Of a stretch of DNA of 64,000 nt, positions 55,481 through 64,000 are shown piece by piece. The notes under the pieces were generated by a model. The model had not been told where the DNA came from, made no database searches, and saw nothing but the letters and a program-made list of their open reading frames with translations. Position 1 is the stretch's first letter, and each line of letters opens with the position of its first letter. Source of the DNA: Burkholderia sp. WSM2230 (GTDB lineage: Bacteria > Pseudomonadota > Gammaproteobacteria > Burkholderiales > Burkholderiaceae). The stretch spans positions 188,551 through 252,550 of the forward strand of contig NZ_AXAJ01000008.1 of the NCBI RefSeq assembly GCF_000472445.1, read 5' to 3'. The position numbers and the translations under genes were made by a program.

Positions 55481-56492
55481 CGCAGCAAAACCGATCGACG
55501 TCGCGGTGTTCGGCGCGGGCCGCATCGGCAGGATTCACGCGGCCAACCTCGCGCGGCAGCCGGGCGTGCGGCTCAAGTATGTGGTCGACGTCAACCGCGA
55601 GGCGGCGGCCGCGCTGGCCGCCGCGCACGGCGCGCAAGTGGCGGATATCGACGGCGCCATCGGCGACGCGTCCGTTGGTGCAACGGTGATATGTTCGAGC
55701 ACCGACACGCATGCGGACCTGATCATCAAGTCCGCCGCGCAGAGAAAGCACGTGTTCTGCGAGAAGCCGGTGGACCTCACGCTGGAGCGCGCGCGCGCCT
55801 GCGCCGACGCGGTGGAACGCGCGGGCGTGGTATGCATGATCGGCTTTCAGCGCCGCTTCGATCCGACGTTTTCCGCGCTGAAGGCGCGCCTCGACGCGGG
55901 CGAGATCGGCACGCCGGAAATACTCGTGGTGACGAGCCGCGATCCGGGGCCGCCCCCTGTCGAATACATCCGTCATTCGGGCGGCATCTTCAAGGACATG
56001 CTGATCCACGACTTTGACATCTTCCGCTGGATTCTCGACGACGAAGCCGACACGCTGCATGCCACCGGCAGTTGCCTCGCGGATCCGGCAATTGCGGATG
56101 CGGGCGACATCGACTCCACCGCGGTGACGATCCGCACGAAGCGCGGCCGGCTGTGCCAGATCAACACCGCGCGGCGCGCCGCGTATGGTTACGATCAGCG
56201 CTTTGAAGTGCTGGGCAGCACCGGCATGCTGCAAGCGGGCAACGTGCGGCCCACGGAAGTCACCGCGTACTCGAAGACCGAAGTGTCCAGCGACGTGCCC
56301 GAGGCGTTTTTCCTCGAACGCTATCGCGCGGCTTACGCACTGGAAATCGCGCATTTCTTCGAGGCGGTGACGCAGGGCAAGCCGGTGCGAACCACCGTCG
56401 CGGACGGCGTGAAGGCGCTCGAGCTCGCGGAGGCGGCAACGCGCTCGTGGCGCGAGGGCCGGGCCGTGAAGCTCGGGGAGGCCGCGCAATGA
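55473..56492 (+). CDS. iolG: Inositol 2-dehydrogenase (Gfo/Idh/MocA family)
   Basis: This NAD-dependent dehydrogenase (339 aa) carries out the first step of myo-inositol catabolism. It has a Rossmann fold with VAVFGAGRIGRIHAANLA and the catalytic Lys in VFCEKPVDLTLERA. The conserved C-terminal domain includes GGIFKDMLIHDFDIFRWIL. Its ATG lies inside the end of the regulator gene and its stop overlaps the next dehydrogenase. Identity as IolG is based on sequence type and context. Confidence 0.9.
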   Translation: MTDAAKPIDVAVFGAGRIGRIHAANLARQPGVRLKYVVDVNREAAAALAAAHGAQVADIDGAIGDASVGATVICSSTDTHADLIIKSAAQRKHVFCEKPVDLTLERARACADAVERAGVVCMIGFQRRFDPTFSALKARLDAGEIGTPEILVVTSRDPGPPPVEYIRHSGGIFKDMLIHDFDIFRWILDDEADTLHATGSCLADPAIADAGDIDSTAVTIRTKRGRLCQINTARRAAYGYDQRFEVLGSTGMLQAGNVRPTEVTAYSKTEVSSDVPEAFFLERYRAAYALEIAHFFEAVTQGKPVRTTVADGVKALELAEAATRSWREGRAVKLGEAAQ

Positions 56493-57544
56493 ATGGGGCA
56501 CCGGCAGCCGCGTCCGCCCGGCCCCTTCATATCGGCGTGGTCGGTCTCGGGCGGCTCGGTAAGCGTCACGCGGAGAATCTGGCGTATCGCGTGCCGGGCG
56601 CGGAACTCGTCGCCGCGTGCAGTCCGCTCGAAGAAGAGCGGGCGTGGGCGCGCGAGGCTTTGCCGTCGCCGCGCCTCTACGACGATTACGCAAAGCTGCT
56701 CGGCGACAGCGACGTGGACGCCGTGTGGCTCGTCACGCCCTCGTCGCTGCACGCGCAACAGATCGTGGACGCTTTGCGCGCCGACAAGCACGTGTTCTGC
56801 GAAAAGCCTTTGTCGCTCGATCTCGCCGAATGCGAGCGCGTGCTGGCCGAGGCCGCGCGCTTTCCGTATCTTCAGGCGACCATCGGCTTCATGCGGCGTT
56901 TCGATCCGAGCTATCAGGACGCGTTCGACAAGATCACCGCGGGCACGATTGGTCGGCCGTTTCTGGTGCGCTCGCAGACCGCCGACAAAAACGATACCGA
57001 TGGTTTTTTCGTGCAATTTGCTGCGACTTCCGGCGGCATTTTCCTGGATTGCACGGTGCACGACATCGACATCGCGCGCTGGCTGCTCGGCAAGCCGCGC
57101 GCGACGCGCGTGTTCGCGGCCGGCGCGACTGCGCTGCATGAGGGCCTGCGCGAGTTCGGCGACGTCGACAACGGTGTCGCGATCTGCGAGTTCGAGGGTG
57201 GCAAGCTCGCGATGTTCTACGCGTCGCGTACCCAGGCGCACGGCAATGATACGCACAGCGAAGTAATCGGCACGACGGGCGCGCTCGCCATTGGCCGCAA
57301 TCCGCGCGCGAATCGCGTGGAGATTTACGACGCGGGCGGTATTCGCAACGAATGCACGCCGAACTTTTTCGATCGTTTCGAAGAGGCGTTTTTGCGCGAG
57401 GCGCAAGCGTTTGTCGGTTCAGTGCAGGGCGGGGTGGCATCGAACGTGCAAGCCGGTGCGACGCTCGCCGATGCGCTCGAGGCGACGCGCATCGGCAATG
57501 CGCTGCGGCAGTCGCTGCAAAGTGGGCAGGCGGTGACGTTGTAG
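56489..57544 (+). CDS. Second Gfo/Idh/MocA dehydrogenase of the inositol locus
   Basis: This 351-aa oxidoreductase has IGVVGLGRLGKRHAENLA for NAD(P) binding, the catalytic Lys in VFCEKPLSLDL and the Asp-His pair region LDCTVHDIDIARWLL. It is clearly related to, but distinct from, the iolG product next to it. It may oxidise another isomer such as scyllo- or chiro-inositol, or reduce an inosose; this is inference. The ATG at 56489 overlaps the upstream stop (ATGA). It ends the plus-strand inositol unit. Confidence 0.88.
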   Translation: MNGAPAAASARPLHIGVVGLGRLGKRHAENLAYRVPGAELVAACSPLEEERAWAREALPSPRLYDDYAKLLGDSDVDAVWLVTPSSLHAQQIVDALRADKHVFCEKPLSLDLAECERVLAEAARFPYLQATIGFMRRFDPSYQDAFDKITAGTIGRPFLVRSQTADKNDTDGFFVQFAATSGGIFLDCTVHDIDIARWLLGKPRATRVFAAGATALHEGLREFGDVDNGVAICEFEGGKLAMFYASRTQAHGNDTHSEVIGTTGALAIGRNPRANRVEIYDAGGIRNECTPNFFDRFEEAFLREAQAFVGSVQGGVASNVQAGATLADALEATRIGNALRQSLQSGQAVTL

Positions 57545-57692
57545 CGCGGGGCTTGCGCGGCGGCTTTGTCAGCACGGCGACGTCGGCCGCGCAATCAGCG
57601 ATGGCGGCACCGGCAAGGCGACGGAGGCTGCGGTAGAATTTGACCCTCTGTCCGGCGTCGCACACGGCGCCTCGTCCCGAAGGTCATCGTCG

Positions 57693-57926
57693 ATGCAAAT
57701 TCAGGTTCACAAGGAAGTCGATGCGCGCGGGCTGATGTGCCCGCTGCCCATCCTGCGCGCCAAGAAGGCGCTCGCCGACATGGAAAGCGGCCAGATTCTC
57801 AAGGTGCTCGCCACCGACCCGGGCTCGCAGCGCGATTTTGCCGCGTTCGCGAAGCAGACCGGCAATGAGATTGTCGAGAGCTCGGCACACGACAAGGTGT
57901 TCACGTTTCTGATGAAACGCCGTTAA
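57693..57926 (+). CDS. TusA-family sulfurtransferase
   Basis: This 77-aa cytoplasmic protein has the TusA motif EVDARGLMCPLPILRAKKAL, with the active Cys16 in CPLP. Members pass persulfide sulfur, for example towards 2-thiouridine or molybdenum cofactor synthesis. The usual TusBCDE partners are not adjacent, so its acceptor is unknown. A terminator shared with galU follows. Confidence 0.9.
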   Translation: MQIQVHKEVDARGLMCPLPILRAKKALADMESGQILKVLATDPGSQRDFAAFAKQTGNEIVESSAHDKVFTFLMKRR

Positions 57927-58000
57927 AACACGTGCCGAGTCGCGCCACGGCGGACGCGCCCACCCGGCGCTCATTCAGCGCTCATTCAGCGCGCGTCGGC

Positions 58001-58046
58001 AAACAAAAGGCGCTGTGCCCGCCAAAGCGGAGCACAGCGCCTTTTT
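58001..58046. terminator. Bidirectional terminator between the tusA-like gene and galU
   Basis: A perfect 14-bp stem pairs 58005-58018 with 58032-58045 (AAAAGGCGCTGTGC / GCACAGCGCCTTTT) around a 13-base loop. A-rich and T-rich flanks let it work in both directions. Confidence 0.9.
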
Positions 58047-58093
58047 CGCTTCTGTCCGGCGCGAAGCAGCGGCCGGGCCTCTCGCGCAAAGCC

Positions 58094-58975
58094 TTAGCCT
58101 TCCAGCACCGGCGAACGCGTACGCAGATATTCCTCGAAATCCGCGGCTACTTCCGGATGGCGCAGCGCGAATTCCACCGTCGCCTTCAGATAACCGAGCT
58201 TGCTGCCGCAGTCGAAACGCGTGCCGTGATATTTGTACGCGAGCACCTGTTCGTCGGCGAGCAGCGACTGGATCGCGTCCGTGAGCTGCAATTCGCCGCC
58301 CGCGCCCGGCTTGATCGCGCGGATGTGGTCGAAAATGCGCGGCTTCAGCACGTAACGGCCGACTACACCGAGGTTGGACGGTGCCACGCTCGGCTCTGGC
58401 TTTTCGACGATGCCCGACATCTTGATGATCGAGTCTTCCCACTCCTTGCCGTCGACGATACCGTACGACTTGGTCTCTTGCGGCGGGATTTCTTCCACGC
58501 CGATTACCGAGCTGTGATAGTGGTCGAACACCTCGATCATTTGCGTCATGACGGGCGGCGTGCCGTACAGCAGGTCGTCCGCGAGAATCACGGCGAACGG
58601 GTTGTCGCCCACCAGCTTTTCCGCGCACAGCACCGCGTGGCCGAGGCCGAGCGCTTCCGGCTGACGCACGTAGAAACAGTCGACATGGCTCGGCTTGATG
58701 CTGCGCACGAGTTCCAGCAGCTTGTCCTTGCCGCGTGCCTCGAGTTCGGCTTCGATTTCGTACGACTTATCGAAATGGTCCTCGATCGCGCGTTTGCTGC
58801 GGCCCGTGACGAAGATCATCTCCGTGATGCCGGCCGCCATGGCTTCTTCCACCGCGTACTGAATCAGCGGCTTGTCGACGATGGGCAGCATTTCCTTCGG
58901 GCTTGCCTTCGTGGCAGGGAGGAACCGGGTGCCAAGACCTGCTACCGGAAATACCGCCTTTGTAACTTTTAGCAT
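58094..58975 (-). CDS. galU: UTP-glucose-1-phosphate uridylyltransferase GalU
   Basis: GalU (293 aa) makes UDP-glucose from UTP and glucose-1-phosphate for surface polysaccharides. The nucleotide-binding start KAVFPVAGLGTRFLPATKAS and the segments KEMLPIVDKPLIQYAVEEA and FAVILADDLLYG are typical. The ending TRFDCGSKLGYLKATVEFAL is also conserved. It starts 70 bases downstream of valS on the same strand, so it may be partly read through from that gene. Confidence 0.95.
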   Translation of the reverse strand: MLKVTKAVFPVAGLGTRFLPATKASPKEMLPIVDKPLIQYAVEEAMAAGITEMIFVTGRSKRAIEDHFDKSYEIEAELEARGKDKLLELVRSIKPSHVDCFYVRQPEALGLGHAVLCAEKLVGDNPFAVILADDLLYGTPPVMTQMIEVFDHYHSSVIGVEEIPPQETKSYGIVDGKEWEDSIIKMSGIVEKPEPSVAPSNLGVVGRYVLKPRIFDHIRAIKPGAGGELQLTDAIQSLLADEQVLAYKYHGTRFDCGSKLGYLKATVEFALRHPEVAADFEEYLRTRSPVLEG

Positions 58976-59045
58976 GTGATTTACCCTGAGTCCTCTGGTT
59001 TAGCTATCAGTCCGTGCCGCCGCGCGGGCGGGCATGGAGCGTCGA

Positions 59046-61955
59046 TCAGGCCGGCAAGCGCGCGAACTGCGCTTTCAGCTTGCCGACAGTTGCTTCGAAT
59101 TCCGCCAGCCTTTTCTGCTCCTGCTCGACGACTGCGGGCGGCGCCTTGGCGACGAAACTTTCGTTCTGCAGTTTGGCGTTGCACTTGACGATTTCCGTGC
59201 TCAACCGCGCGATCTCCTTCGACAAACGCTCGCGCTCGAGCGCGACGTCAATCTCCACCTTCAGCACGAGCTTGTCGCTTCCTACAATAGCAATTGGCGC
59301 GCCATCTGCCTGCGCGTCGAGTGTTGCCTCGTCGGCGATGATCTGCACTTCGGACAGACGAGCCAATGCCTGGGCGTACGGAGCGAAAGTGGAGAGACGC
59401 TCCGCGTTGCCGGTGGCGAGCAACGGCACCTTAACCGCCGGCGAGAGATTCATTTCGCCGCGCAGATTCCGGCACGCATCGATCACCGCCTTCAGGTCGG
59501 CCGCCCATTGCTCTGCTTCTTCGTCGATCTTCGACATCTCGGCAACGGGATACGGCTGCACCATAATGGACGCTTCGCCCTCGGTTTTGCCCGCGGGATA
59601 ACGCCCGGCCAACGGTGCAACTTTCTGCCACAACGCCTCGGTGATGAACGGAATCACCGGATGCGCGAGGCGCAACACCGTCTCCAGCACGCGCAGCAGG
59701 GTGCGCCGCGTGGCGCGCTGCTGGTTCGGCTGACCCGTCTGGATCTGCACTTTGGCGAGTTCGAGATACCAGTCACAGTATTCGTCCCACACGAACTTGT
59801 ATAGGGCGTTGGCCACATTGTCAAAGCGATAGTCGGCAAAACCCTTGGCGACCTCGGCTTCCACGCGCTGCAGAAGCGAAACGATCCAGCGGTCCGCGGA
59901 CGAGAAATGCAGATGCCCCTGCGGCCCGCATTCGCCGCATTCGGCCGGCTTGCCGAAGCCGCAGTCGTGGCCTTCGCAGTTCATCAGCACGAAGCGCGTG
60001 GCGTTCCACAGCTTGTTGCAGAAGTTGCGGTAGCCCTCGCAACGCGCAAGATCGAAGTTGACGTTGCGCCCGAGCGTGGCCATTGACGCCATCGTAAAAC
60101 GCAGCGCGTCCGTGCCGAAGGCAGGAATGCCGTCCGGAAACTCCTTGCGGGTTTTCTTTTCGATCGACGCCGCCTGCTTCGGATTCATGAGGCCGGTGGT
60201 GCGCTTGGCGACGAGCGCGTCAAGTCCGATGCCGTCGACAATGTCGATCGGGTCGAGCGTATTGCCCTTGCTCTTCGACATTTTCTGGCCTTCGGCGTCG
60301 CGCACCAGGCCGTGCACGTAGACCGTGTTGAACGGTACCTTACCGGTGAAGTGCGTCGTCATCATGACCATGCGCGCGACCCAGAAGAAGATGATGTCGA
60401 AGCCCGTTACCAGCACCGACGACGGCAGGAAGTGCTTCAGTTCCTGCGTTTCGTTCGGCCAGCCGAGCGACGAGAACGGCACGAGCGCGGACGAAAACCA
60501 CGTGTCGAGCACGTCTTCGTCGCGCTTGAGCGGGCCTGTGTAGCCGGCTTCAGCTGCTTTCTCGCGCGCGCCTTCCTCGGTCTTCGCGACGAAGATTTCG
60601 CCGTTTTCGCCGTACCACGCCGGAATCTGATGCCCCCACCAGAGCTGGCGCGAGATGCACCAGTCCTGGATGTTTTCGAGCCACTGGTAGTACGTGGTCG
60701 TCCAGTTTTCCGGCACGAACCTGATCTCGCCGTTGCGGACCACGTCGAGCGCCGTTTCGGCAATCGACTTGCCCGGATTGAACGTGCCCTCTGGCGCCGG
60801 CTTGCTCATGGCGACGAACCACTGGTCGGTGAGCATCGGCTCGATCACGACGCCGGTGCGGTCGCCGCGCGGCACCATCAGCTTGTGGGGCTTGACCGAT
60901 TCCAGCGCGCCGAGTGCTTCGAGGTCGGTGACGACCTGCTTGCGGGCTTCGAAGCGGTCGAGGCCGCGGTATTTTTCCGGCGCGTTCGCGTTGATCTTCG
61001 CGTCGAGCGTGAGGATTTCGATTTGCGGCAGCTTGTGGCGCAGGCCGACCTGGTAGTCGTTGAAGTCGTGCGCGGGCGTCACCTTGACGACGCCCGTGCC
61101 GAATTCGCGGTCGACGTAATCGTCGGCGATGATCGGCACTTCGCGGTTCGACAACGGCAGCGTGACAGTCTTGCCGATCAGGTGCGCGTAGCGCTCGTCT
61201 TCCGGGTGGACCATCACGGCGGTGTCGCCGAGCATGGTTTCGGGACGCGTGGTGGCGACCGTCAGGTGGCCCGAGCCGTCGGTGAGCGGGTACTGGATGT
61301 GCCACAGGTGGCCGTTTTCCTCTTCGCTGACGACTTCGAGATCGGACACGGCGGTGAGCAGCACCGGGTCCCAGTTCACGAGGCGCTTGCCGCGATAGAT
61401 CAGGCCCTGTTCGTAGAGGCGCACGAACACGTCACGCACGGCGGCCGACATTTTGTCGTCCATCGTGAAGTATTCGCGCGACCAGTCGATGGAGGCGCCA
61501 AGGCGCCGCACCTGGTTCGTGATGGTCGAGCCGGACTCCTGCTTCCATTCCCAGACGCGTTCGACGAATTTCTCGCGGCCGAGGTCGTGGCGCGACACGC
61601 CTTTGGCGTCCAGTTGCCGTTCGACGACGATCTGCGTGGCGATGCCCGCGTGGTCAGTGCCCGGCACCCACAGCGTGTTTTCGCCGAGCATGCGGTGATA
61701 GCGGGCGAGGCCGTCCATGATGGTCTGGTTGAACGCGTGGCCCATGTGGAGCGTGCCGGTGACGTTCGGCGGCGGCAGCTGGATCGAGAAGTCCTTGCCG
61801 TTCCCGTTGAAGGAGGGCGCCGCGTAGGCGCGCTTTTCCCATTCCGGGCCCCAGTGGGCTTCGATGGTGTGCGGCTCGAAGCTCTTTGCAAGGGTGGAGG
61901 CGCTCTGGGTGTCGCGCTGAATGTCGGGCTGGGTGTCGCTCGGGGTCTCGCTCAT
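59046..61955 (-). CDS. valS: Valine-tRNA ligase
   Basis: ValRS (969 aa) attaches valine to tRNA-Val and edits threonine. The class I motifs are present: [18 protein letters not shown] and [12 protein letters not shown]. The editing domain includes [19 protein letters not shown], the anticodon-binding domain follows, and a C-terminal coiled coil ([20 protein letters not shown]) closes the protein. A Ser/Thr/Gln-rich N-terminal tail of about 25 residues precedes the core. Confidence 0.97.
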   Translation of the reverse strand: MSETPSDTQPDIQRDTQSASTLAKSFEPHTIEAHWGPEWEKRAYAAPSFNGNGKDFSIQLPPPNVTGTLHMGHAFNQTIMDGLARYHRMLGENTLWVPGTDHAGIATQIVVERQLDAKGVSRHDLGREKFVERVWEWKQESGSTITNQVRRLGASIDWSREYFTMDDKMSAAVRDVFVRLYEQGLIYRGKRLVNWDPVLLTAVSDLEVVSEEENGHLWHIQYPLTDGSGHLTVATTRPETMLGDTAVMVHPEDERYAHLIGKTVTLPLSNREVPIIADDYVDREFGTGVVKVTPAHDFNDYQVGLRHKLPQIEILTLDAKINANAPEKYRGLDRFEARKQVVTDLEALGALESVKPHKLMVPRGDRTGVVIEPMLTDQWFVAMSKPAPEGTFNPGKSIAETALDVVRNGEIRFVPENWTTTYYQWLENIQDWCISRQLWWGHQIPAWYGENGEIFVAKTEEGAREKAAEAGYTGPLKRDEDVLDTWFSSALVPFSSLGWPNETQELKHFLPSSVLVTGFDIIFFWVARMVMMTTHFTGKVPFNTVYVHGLVRDAEGQKMSKSKGNTLDPIDIVDGIGLDALVAKRTTGLMNPKQAASIEKKTRKEFPDGIPAFGTDALRFTMASMATLGRNVNFDLARCEGYRNFCNKLWNATRFVLMNCEGHDCGFGKPAECGECGPQGHLHFSSADRWIVSLLQRVEAEVAKGFADYRFDNVANALYKFVWDEYCDWYLELAKVQIQTGQPNQQRATRRTLLRVLETVLRLAHPVIPFITEALWQKVAPLAGRYPAGKTEGEASIMVQPYPVAEMSKIDEEAEQWAADLKAVIDACRNLRGEMNLSPAVKVPLLATGNAERLSTFAPYAQALARLSEVQIIADEATLDAQADGAPIAIVGSDKLVLKVEIDVALERERLSKEIARLSTEIVKCNAKLQNESFVAKAPPAVVEQEQKRLAEFEATVGKLKAQFARLPA

Positions 61956-62537
61956 GTGTCGATCGGCTGGTAAATGCGGAGAATGTTCGATTATAAAGGG
62001 CGCCGGGGGCGCGGTTTGGGTTTTGGGGTTTCTGGCTAGAGGCTGGTTTTGTTAACCCCTTGGCCTTTCCTTGAATTCACGGCGGTGTATTAGCGTTGCC
62101 CCTGTGCGAGCGGCAGTTACTTTCTTTGTCCCCCAAGGGACTTCCTTCGGGGCGCCGCCGCGCGCTGCGCGAGCCCGCGCACACCTCTTGGTAGTTCGCC
62201 CCAGGCGAAGCCGATGACCTCGCCGCGAGGAAAGGCGCGCGGTCGGTTTTGAGCGAACCGTTCCGGCGATCACGAAGTGCGACGCGGAGGCTCACTGCCT
62301 TGTCGCTCACACAGAATCTGCGGGGAACAGATTCCAGATGCAACAGGTGAAACATGCGGCCATGCAGGATCGAGCGTATCAGTTGACGCCCGCCTGTGCG
62401 GCGGAATGCAACGGCAATCAGAAAAAGCTGATTTCGCGTGATCCGTTGTGTGGGCGCGAACCTTGACGATTCTTCACAGTTTTTGCCTTGGGGTTCTGTA
62501 CGTTACGAGGTCTTTGCTGATTCGTAATACAAGAACA
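61956..62537. other. Non-coding stretch between valS and the exoprotein gene
   Basis: This 582-base gap holds no gene I can support. The left part contains the valS promoter region. From about 62056 to 62180 the sequence resembles a widely dispersed intergenic element of Burkholderia-group genomes. The right end, near 62460-62530, is AT-richer and should contain the promoter of the exoprotein gene. Confidence 0.5.
62056..62180. repeat. Possible dispersed intergenic repeat of Burkholderia-type genomes
   Basis: Read on the minus strand this contains CAAAGAAAGTAACTGCC followed by a short GC-rich part and GGGGCAACGC. I recall near-identical strings from many intergenic sites of Paraburkholderia genomes. 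Only one copy is visible in this window, so the call depends on memory and not on internal repetition. Confidence 0.35.
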
Positions 62538-64000
62538 ATGAACCACAGAACATACAGGCTGGTGTTCAGCCGCCTGAGAGGCATGCTCGTCGCGGTCGAG
62601 GAAACTGCCGCAGCGACGGGCAAAGGGCACGGCGAGATCAGTGCAACACGGCACCCGCAGATGGAGGCATCGCATACCTCGCGATTCGCATTGCGAAGCA
62701 TTGTCCTTGCCGCTCTTGTGCTGCTCGGCGCCGTGCCGGCCGTTACTGTGGCGCAGATTGTCGCAGCACCGGGCTCCGGCGCGCAGGTCATGTCGACGCA
62801 GAACGGCTTGCCGCAGGTGAACATCGCGCGACCATCAGGTGCGGGTGTCTCGGTCAACAGCTATTCGCAGTTCGATGTGCAGAGGCCCGGCGCGATCCTG
62901 AACAACTCGCCCACCATCGTGCAGACCCAGCAGGCGGGCATGATCAACGGTAATCCGAACTTCGCAGCCGGGCAGTCCGCGAAGATCATCGTCAATCAGG
63001 TCAAGAGCAGCGCGGCGAGCCAGATCAACGGCTATCTGGAAGTCGCCGGCCAGCGAGCCGAAGTCGTCATTGCCAACGGCAGCGGAATCAGCGTGAACGG
63101 CGGCGGCTTCATCAACACGTCCCGCGCCATCCTCACGACCGGCACGCCGAACTACGGCGCGGACGGCAACCTGGCAGGTTTCAACGTGACGGGTGGGAAC
63201 ATCACCGTGCAGGGCGCGGGCCTGAATGCCGGTAACGTCGACCAGGTCGATCTGATTGCGCGCGCCGTGCAGGCGAATGCCGCAATATATGTGAAGAACC
63301 TGAACGTCATCACGGGCGCCAATAGCGTCGATCACGATACGCTGAATGCCACGCCCATCGTGGGCAGCGGACCGGCGCCGGGCGTTTCCATCGACGTGAG
63401 CAATCTGGGGGGCATGTACGCAAACCGCATCGTTCTCGTGGGCACGGAGAACGGCGTGGGCGTATCGACAAAAGGGGTGCTGGCTGCGCAGGCGGGTGAC
63501 CTGACGCTCACCACGGCGGGCAAGCTCGTGCTTGCAGGACAGACCAGTACGAGCGGCAATATCGCGATCAGTGCGCACGACGGCATCGATAACAGTGGCA
63601 CAACCTACGCGCAGCAGTCAGTCAGCGCGAATACATCCGGCGCGCTGACTAGCAGCGGCACGCTCGCCGCGCAGCAGAACACAACCGCTACCGCCAGCAG
63701 CATCGTATCGACGGGCACGCTCGGCGCCGGTATCAACAGCGACGGCTCGATTGCCCCCGGCGGCGAACTGAACCTGAGCGCAAGCGGCGCGCTGACGGCC
63801 ACCGGCCGCAATGCCGCGGGCGGCAGCGCGACGGTAGAGGGCGCCTCGGTCAATCTGGCCGGCAGCAGCACATCGGCCAAAGGCAACCTGACACTCATCG
63901 CGACGGCGGGTGACCTGAACAACTCTGGCGCGACGACGACCGCAGGCGGTACGCTGACGGCGAGCGCCGCCGGCACGCTCACGAACGACAACGGCGTCCT
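62538..64000 (+). CDS. Two-partner-secretion exoprotein, FHA/CdiA-like (5' part)
   Basis: The frame opens at ATG 62538 and has no stop before the window ends, giving 487 codons of a larger protein. The N-terminus is an extended signal peptide region (MNHRTYRLVFSRLRG, then a hydrophobic helix at about residues 56-76). The TPS haemagglutination domain follows (VNSYSQFDVQRPG, ILNNSPTIVQTQQAGMI, GNPNF, ANGSGISVNGGGFINTSRA). The canonical NPNGI reads NGSGI here. Repetitive beta-helix sequence starts around residue 310. Such proteins are exported by a TpsB pore and act in adhesion or contact-dependent inhibition; which applies depends on the unseen C-terminus. Confidence 0.9.
   Translation, partial: MNHRTYRLVFSRLRGMLVAVEETAAATGKGHGEISATRHPQMEASHTSRFALRSIVLAALVLLGAVPAVTVAQIVAAPGSGAQVMSTQNGLPQVNIARPSGAGVSVNSYSQFDVQRPGAILNNSPTIVQTQQAGMINGNPNFAAGQSAKIIVNQVKSSAASQINGYLEVAGQRAEVVIANGSGISVNGGGFINTSRAILTTGTPNYGADGNLAGFNVTGGNITVQGAGLNAGNVDQVDLIARAVQANAAIYVKNLNVITGANSVDHDTLNATPIVGSGPAPGVSIDVSNLGGMYANRIVLVGTENGVGVSTKGVLAAQAGDLTLTTAGKLVLAGQTSTSGNIAISAHDGIDNSGTTYAQQSVSANTSGALTSSGTLAAQQNTTATASSIVSTGTLGAGINSDGSIAPGGELNLSASGALTATGRNAAGGSATVEGASVNLAGSSTSAKGNLTLIATAGDLNNSGATTTAGGTLTASAAGTLTNDNGV

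Noticed and set aside
62052-62355. Two overlapping minus-strand frames upstream of the exoprotein gene
   Set aside because: They are Arg-rich and read through what looks like a non-coding dispersed repeat; similar false calls are common in such elements.

Overview
The window is GC-rich, densely coding and reads as chromosomal DNA of a betaproteobacterium of the Burkholderia/Paraburkholderia group. The evidence is the pst-phoU-phoBR operon followed by ppk1/ppx and an OlsB-type ornithine-lipid acyltransferase, the inositol locus with an IolC-DUF2090 fusion, the codon use, and protein sequences close to Burkholderiales families as I recall them. The assignment is inference; no database was searched.

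Region 1 (1-12 kb), phosphate: the 3' end of pstS, then pstC-pstA-pstB-phoU-phoB-phoR on the plus strand, facing ppk1 across a bidirectional terminator. ppk1 and ppx diverge, and ppx converges on olsB, followed by sixA. PhoB-box-like arrays (7-bp units every 11 bp) lie upstream of ppk1, olsB and, 10 kb further on, an AcpA-type phosphatase gene. The window therefore appears to carry both the phosphate sensor and several of its likely targets.

Region 2 (12-25 kb), mixed housekeeping and envelope genes: tRNA-Pro(TGG), several very small membrane or lipoprotein genes, a MATE exporter coupled to a DUF2288 gene, a 1-kb AT-richer gap holding a candidate small RNA, an NlpD-like LytM lipoprotein, an aldose-1-epimerase-like protein, uppP, tRNA-Arg(TCT), the phosphatase, a di-haem peroxidase, a surface-antigen-like protein and a Nudix hydrolase.

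Region 3 (25-45 kb): glnS, gamma-glutamyltransferase, an RBBP9-type hydrolase, a CaiB/BaiF CoA-transferase, alaS, a LysR regulator divergent from a YbfB-type MFS transporter containing a (Gly-Thr-Ala)10 minisatellite, a decayed threonine aldolase gene, then a tight run Nudix - 4HBT thioesterase - livH-livM-livG-livF without a binding protein. It ends with a large internally duplicated lipoprotein of unknown function. Several short tandem repeats lie between these genes.

Region 4 (45-57.5 kb), myo-inositol catabolism: on the minus strand a sugar ABC transporter (binding protein, permease, ATPase) followed by iolC-iolD-iolE-iolB. Divergently on the plus strand are an RpiR-family regulator and two Gfo/Idh dehydrogenases. 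A perfect palindrome with a GGAA-N6-TTCC core sits between the two divergent units and is the likely operator. iolA is not in the window.

Region 5 (57.5-64 kb): a TusA-like protein, galU, valS, a 0.6-kb non-coding stretch resembling a dispersed repeat, and the first 487 codons of a large two-partner-secretion exoprotein (FHA/CdiA-like) that runs off the end of the window.
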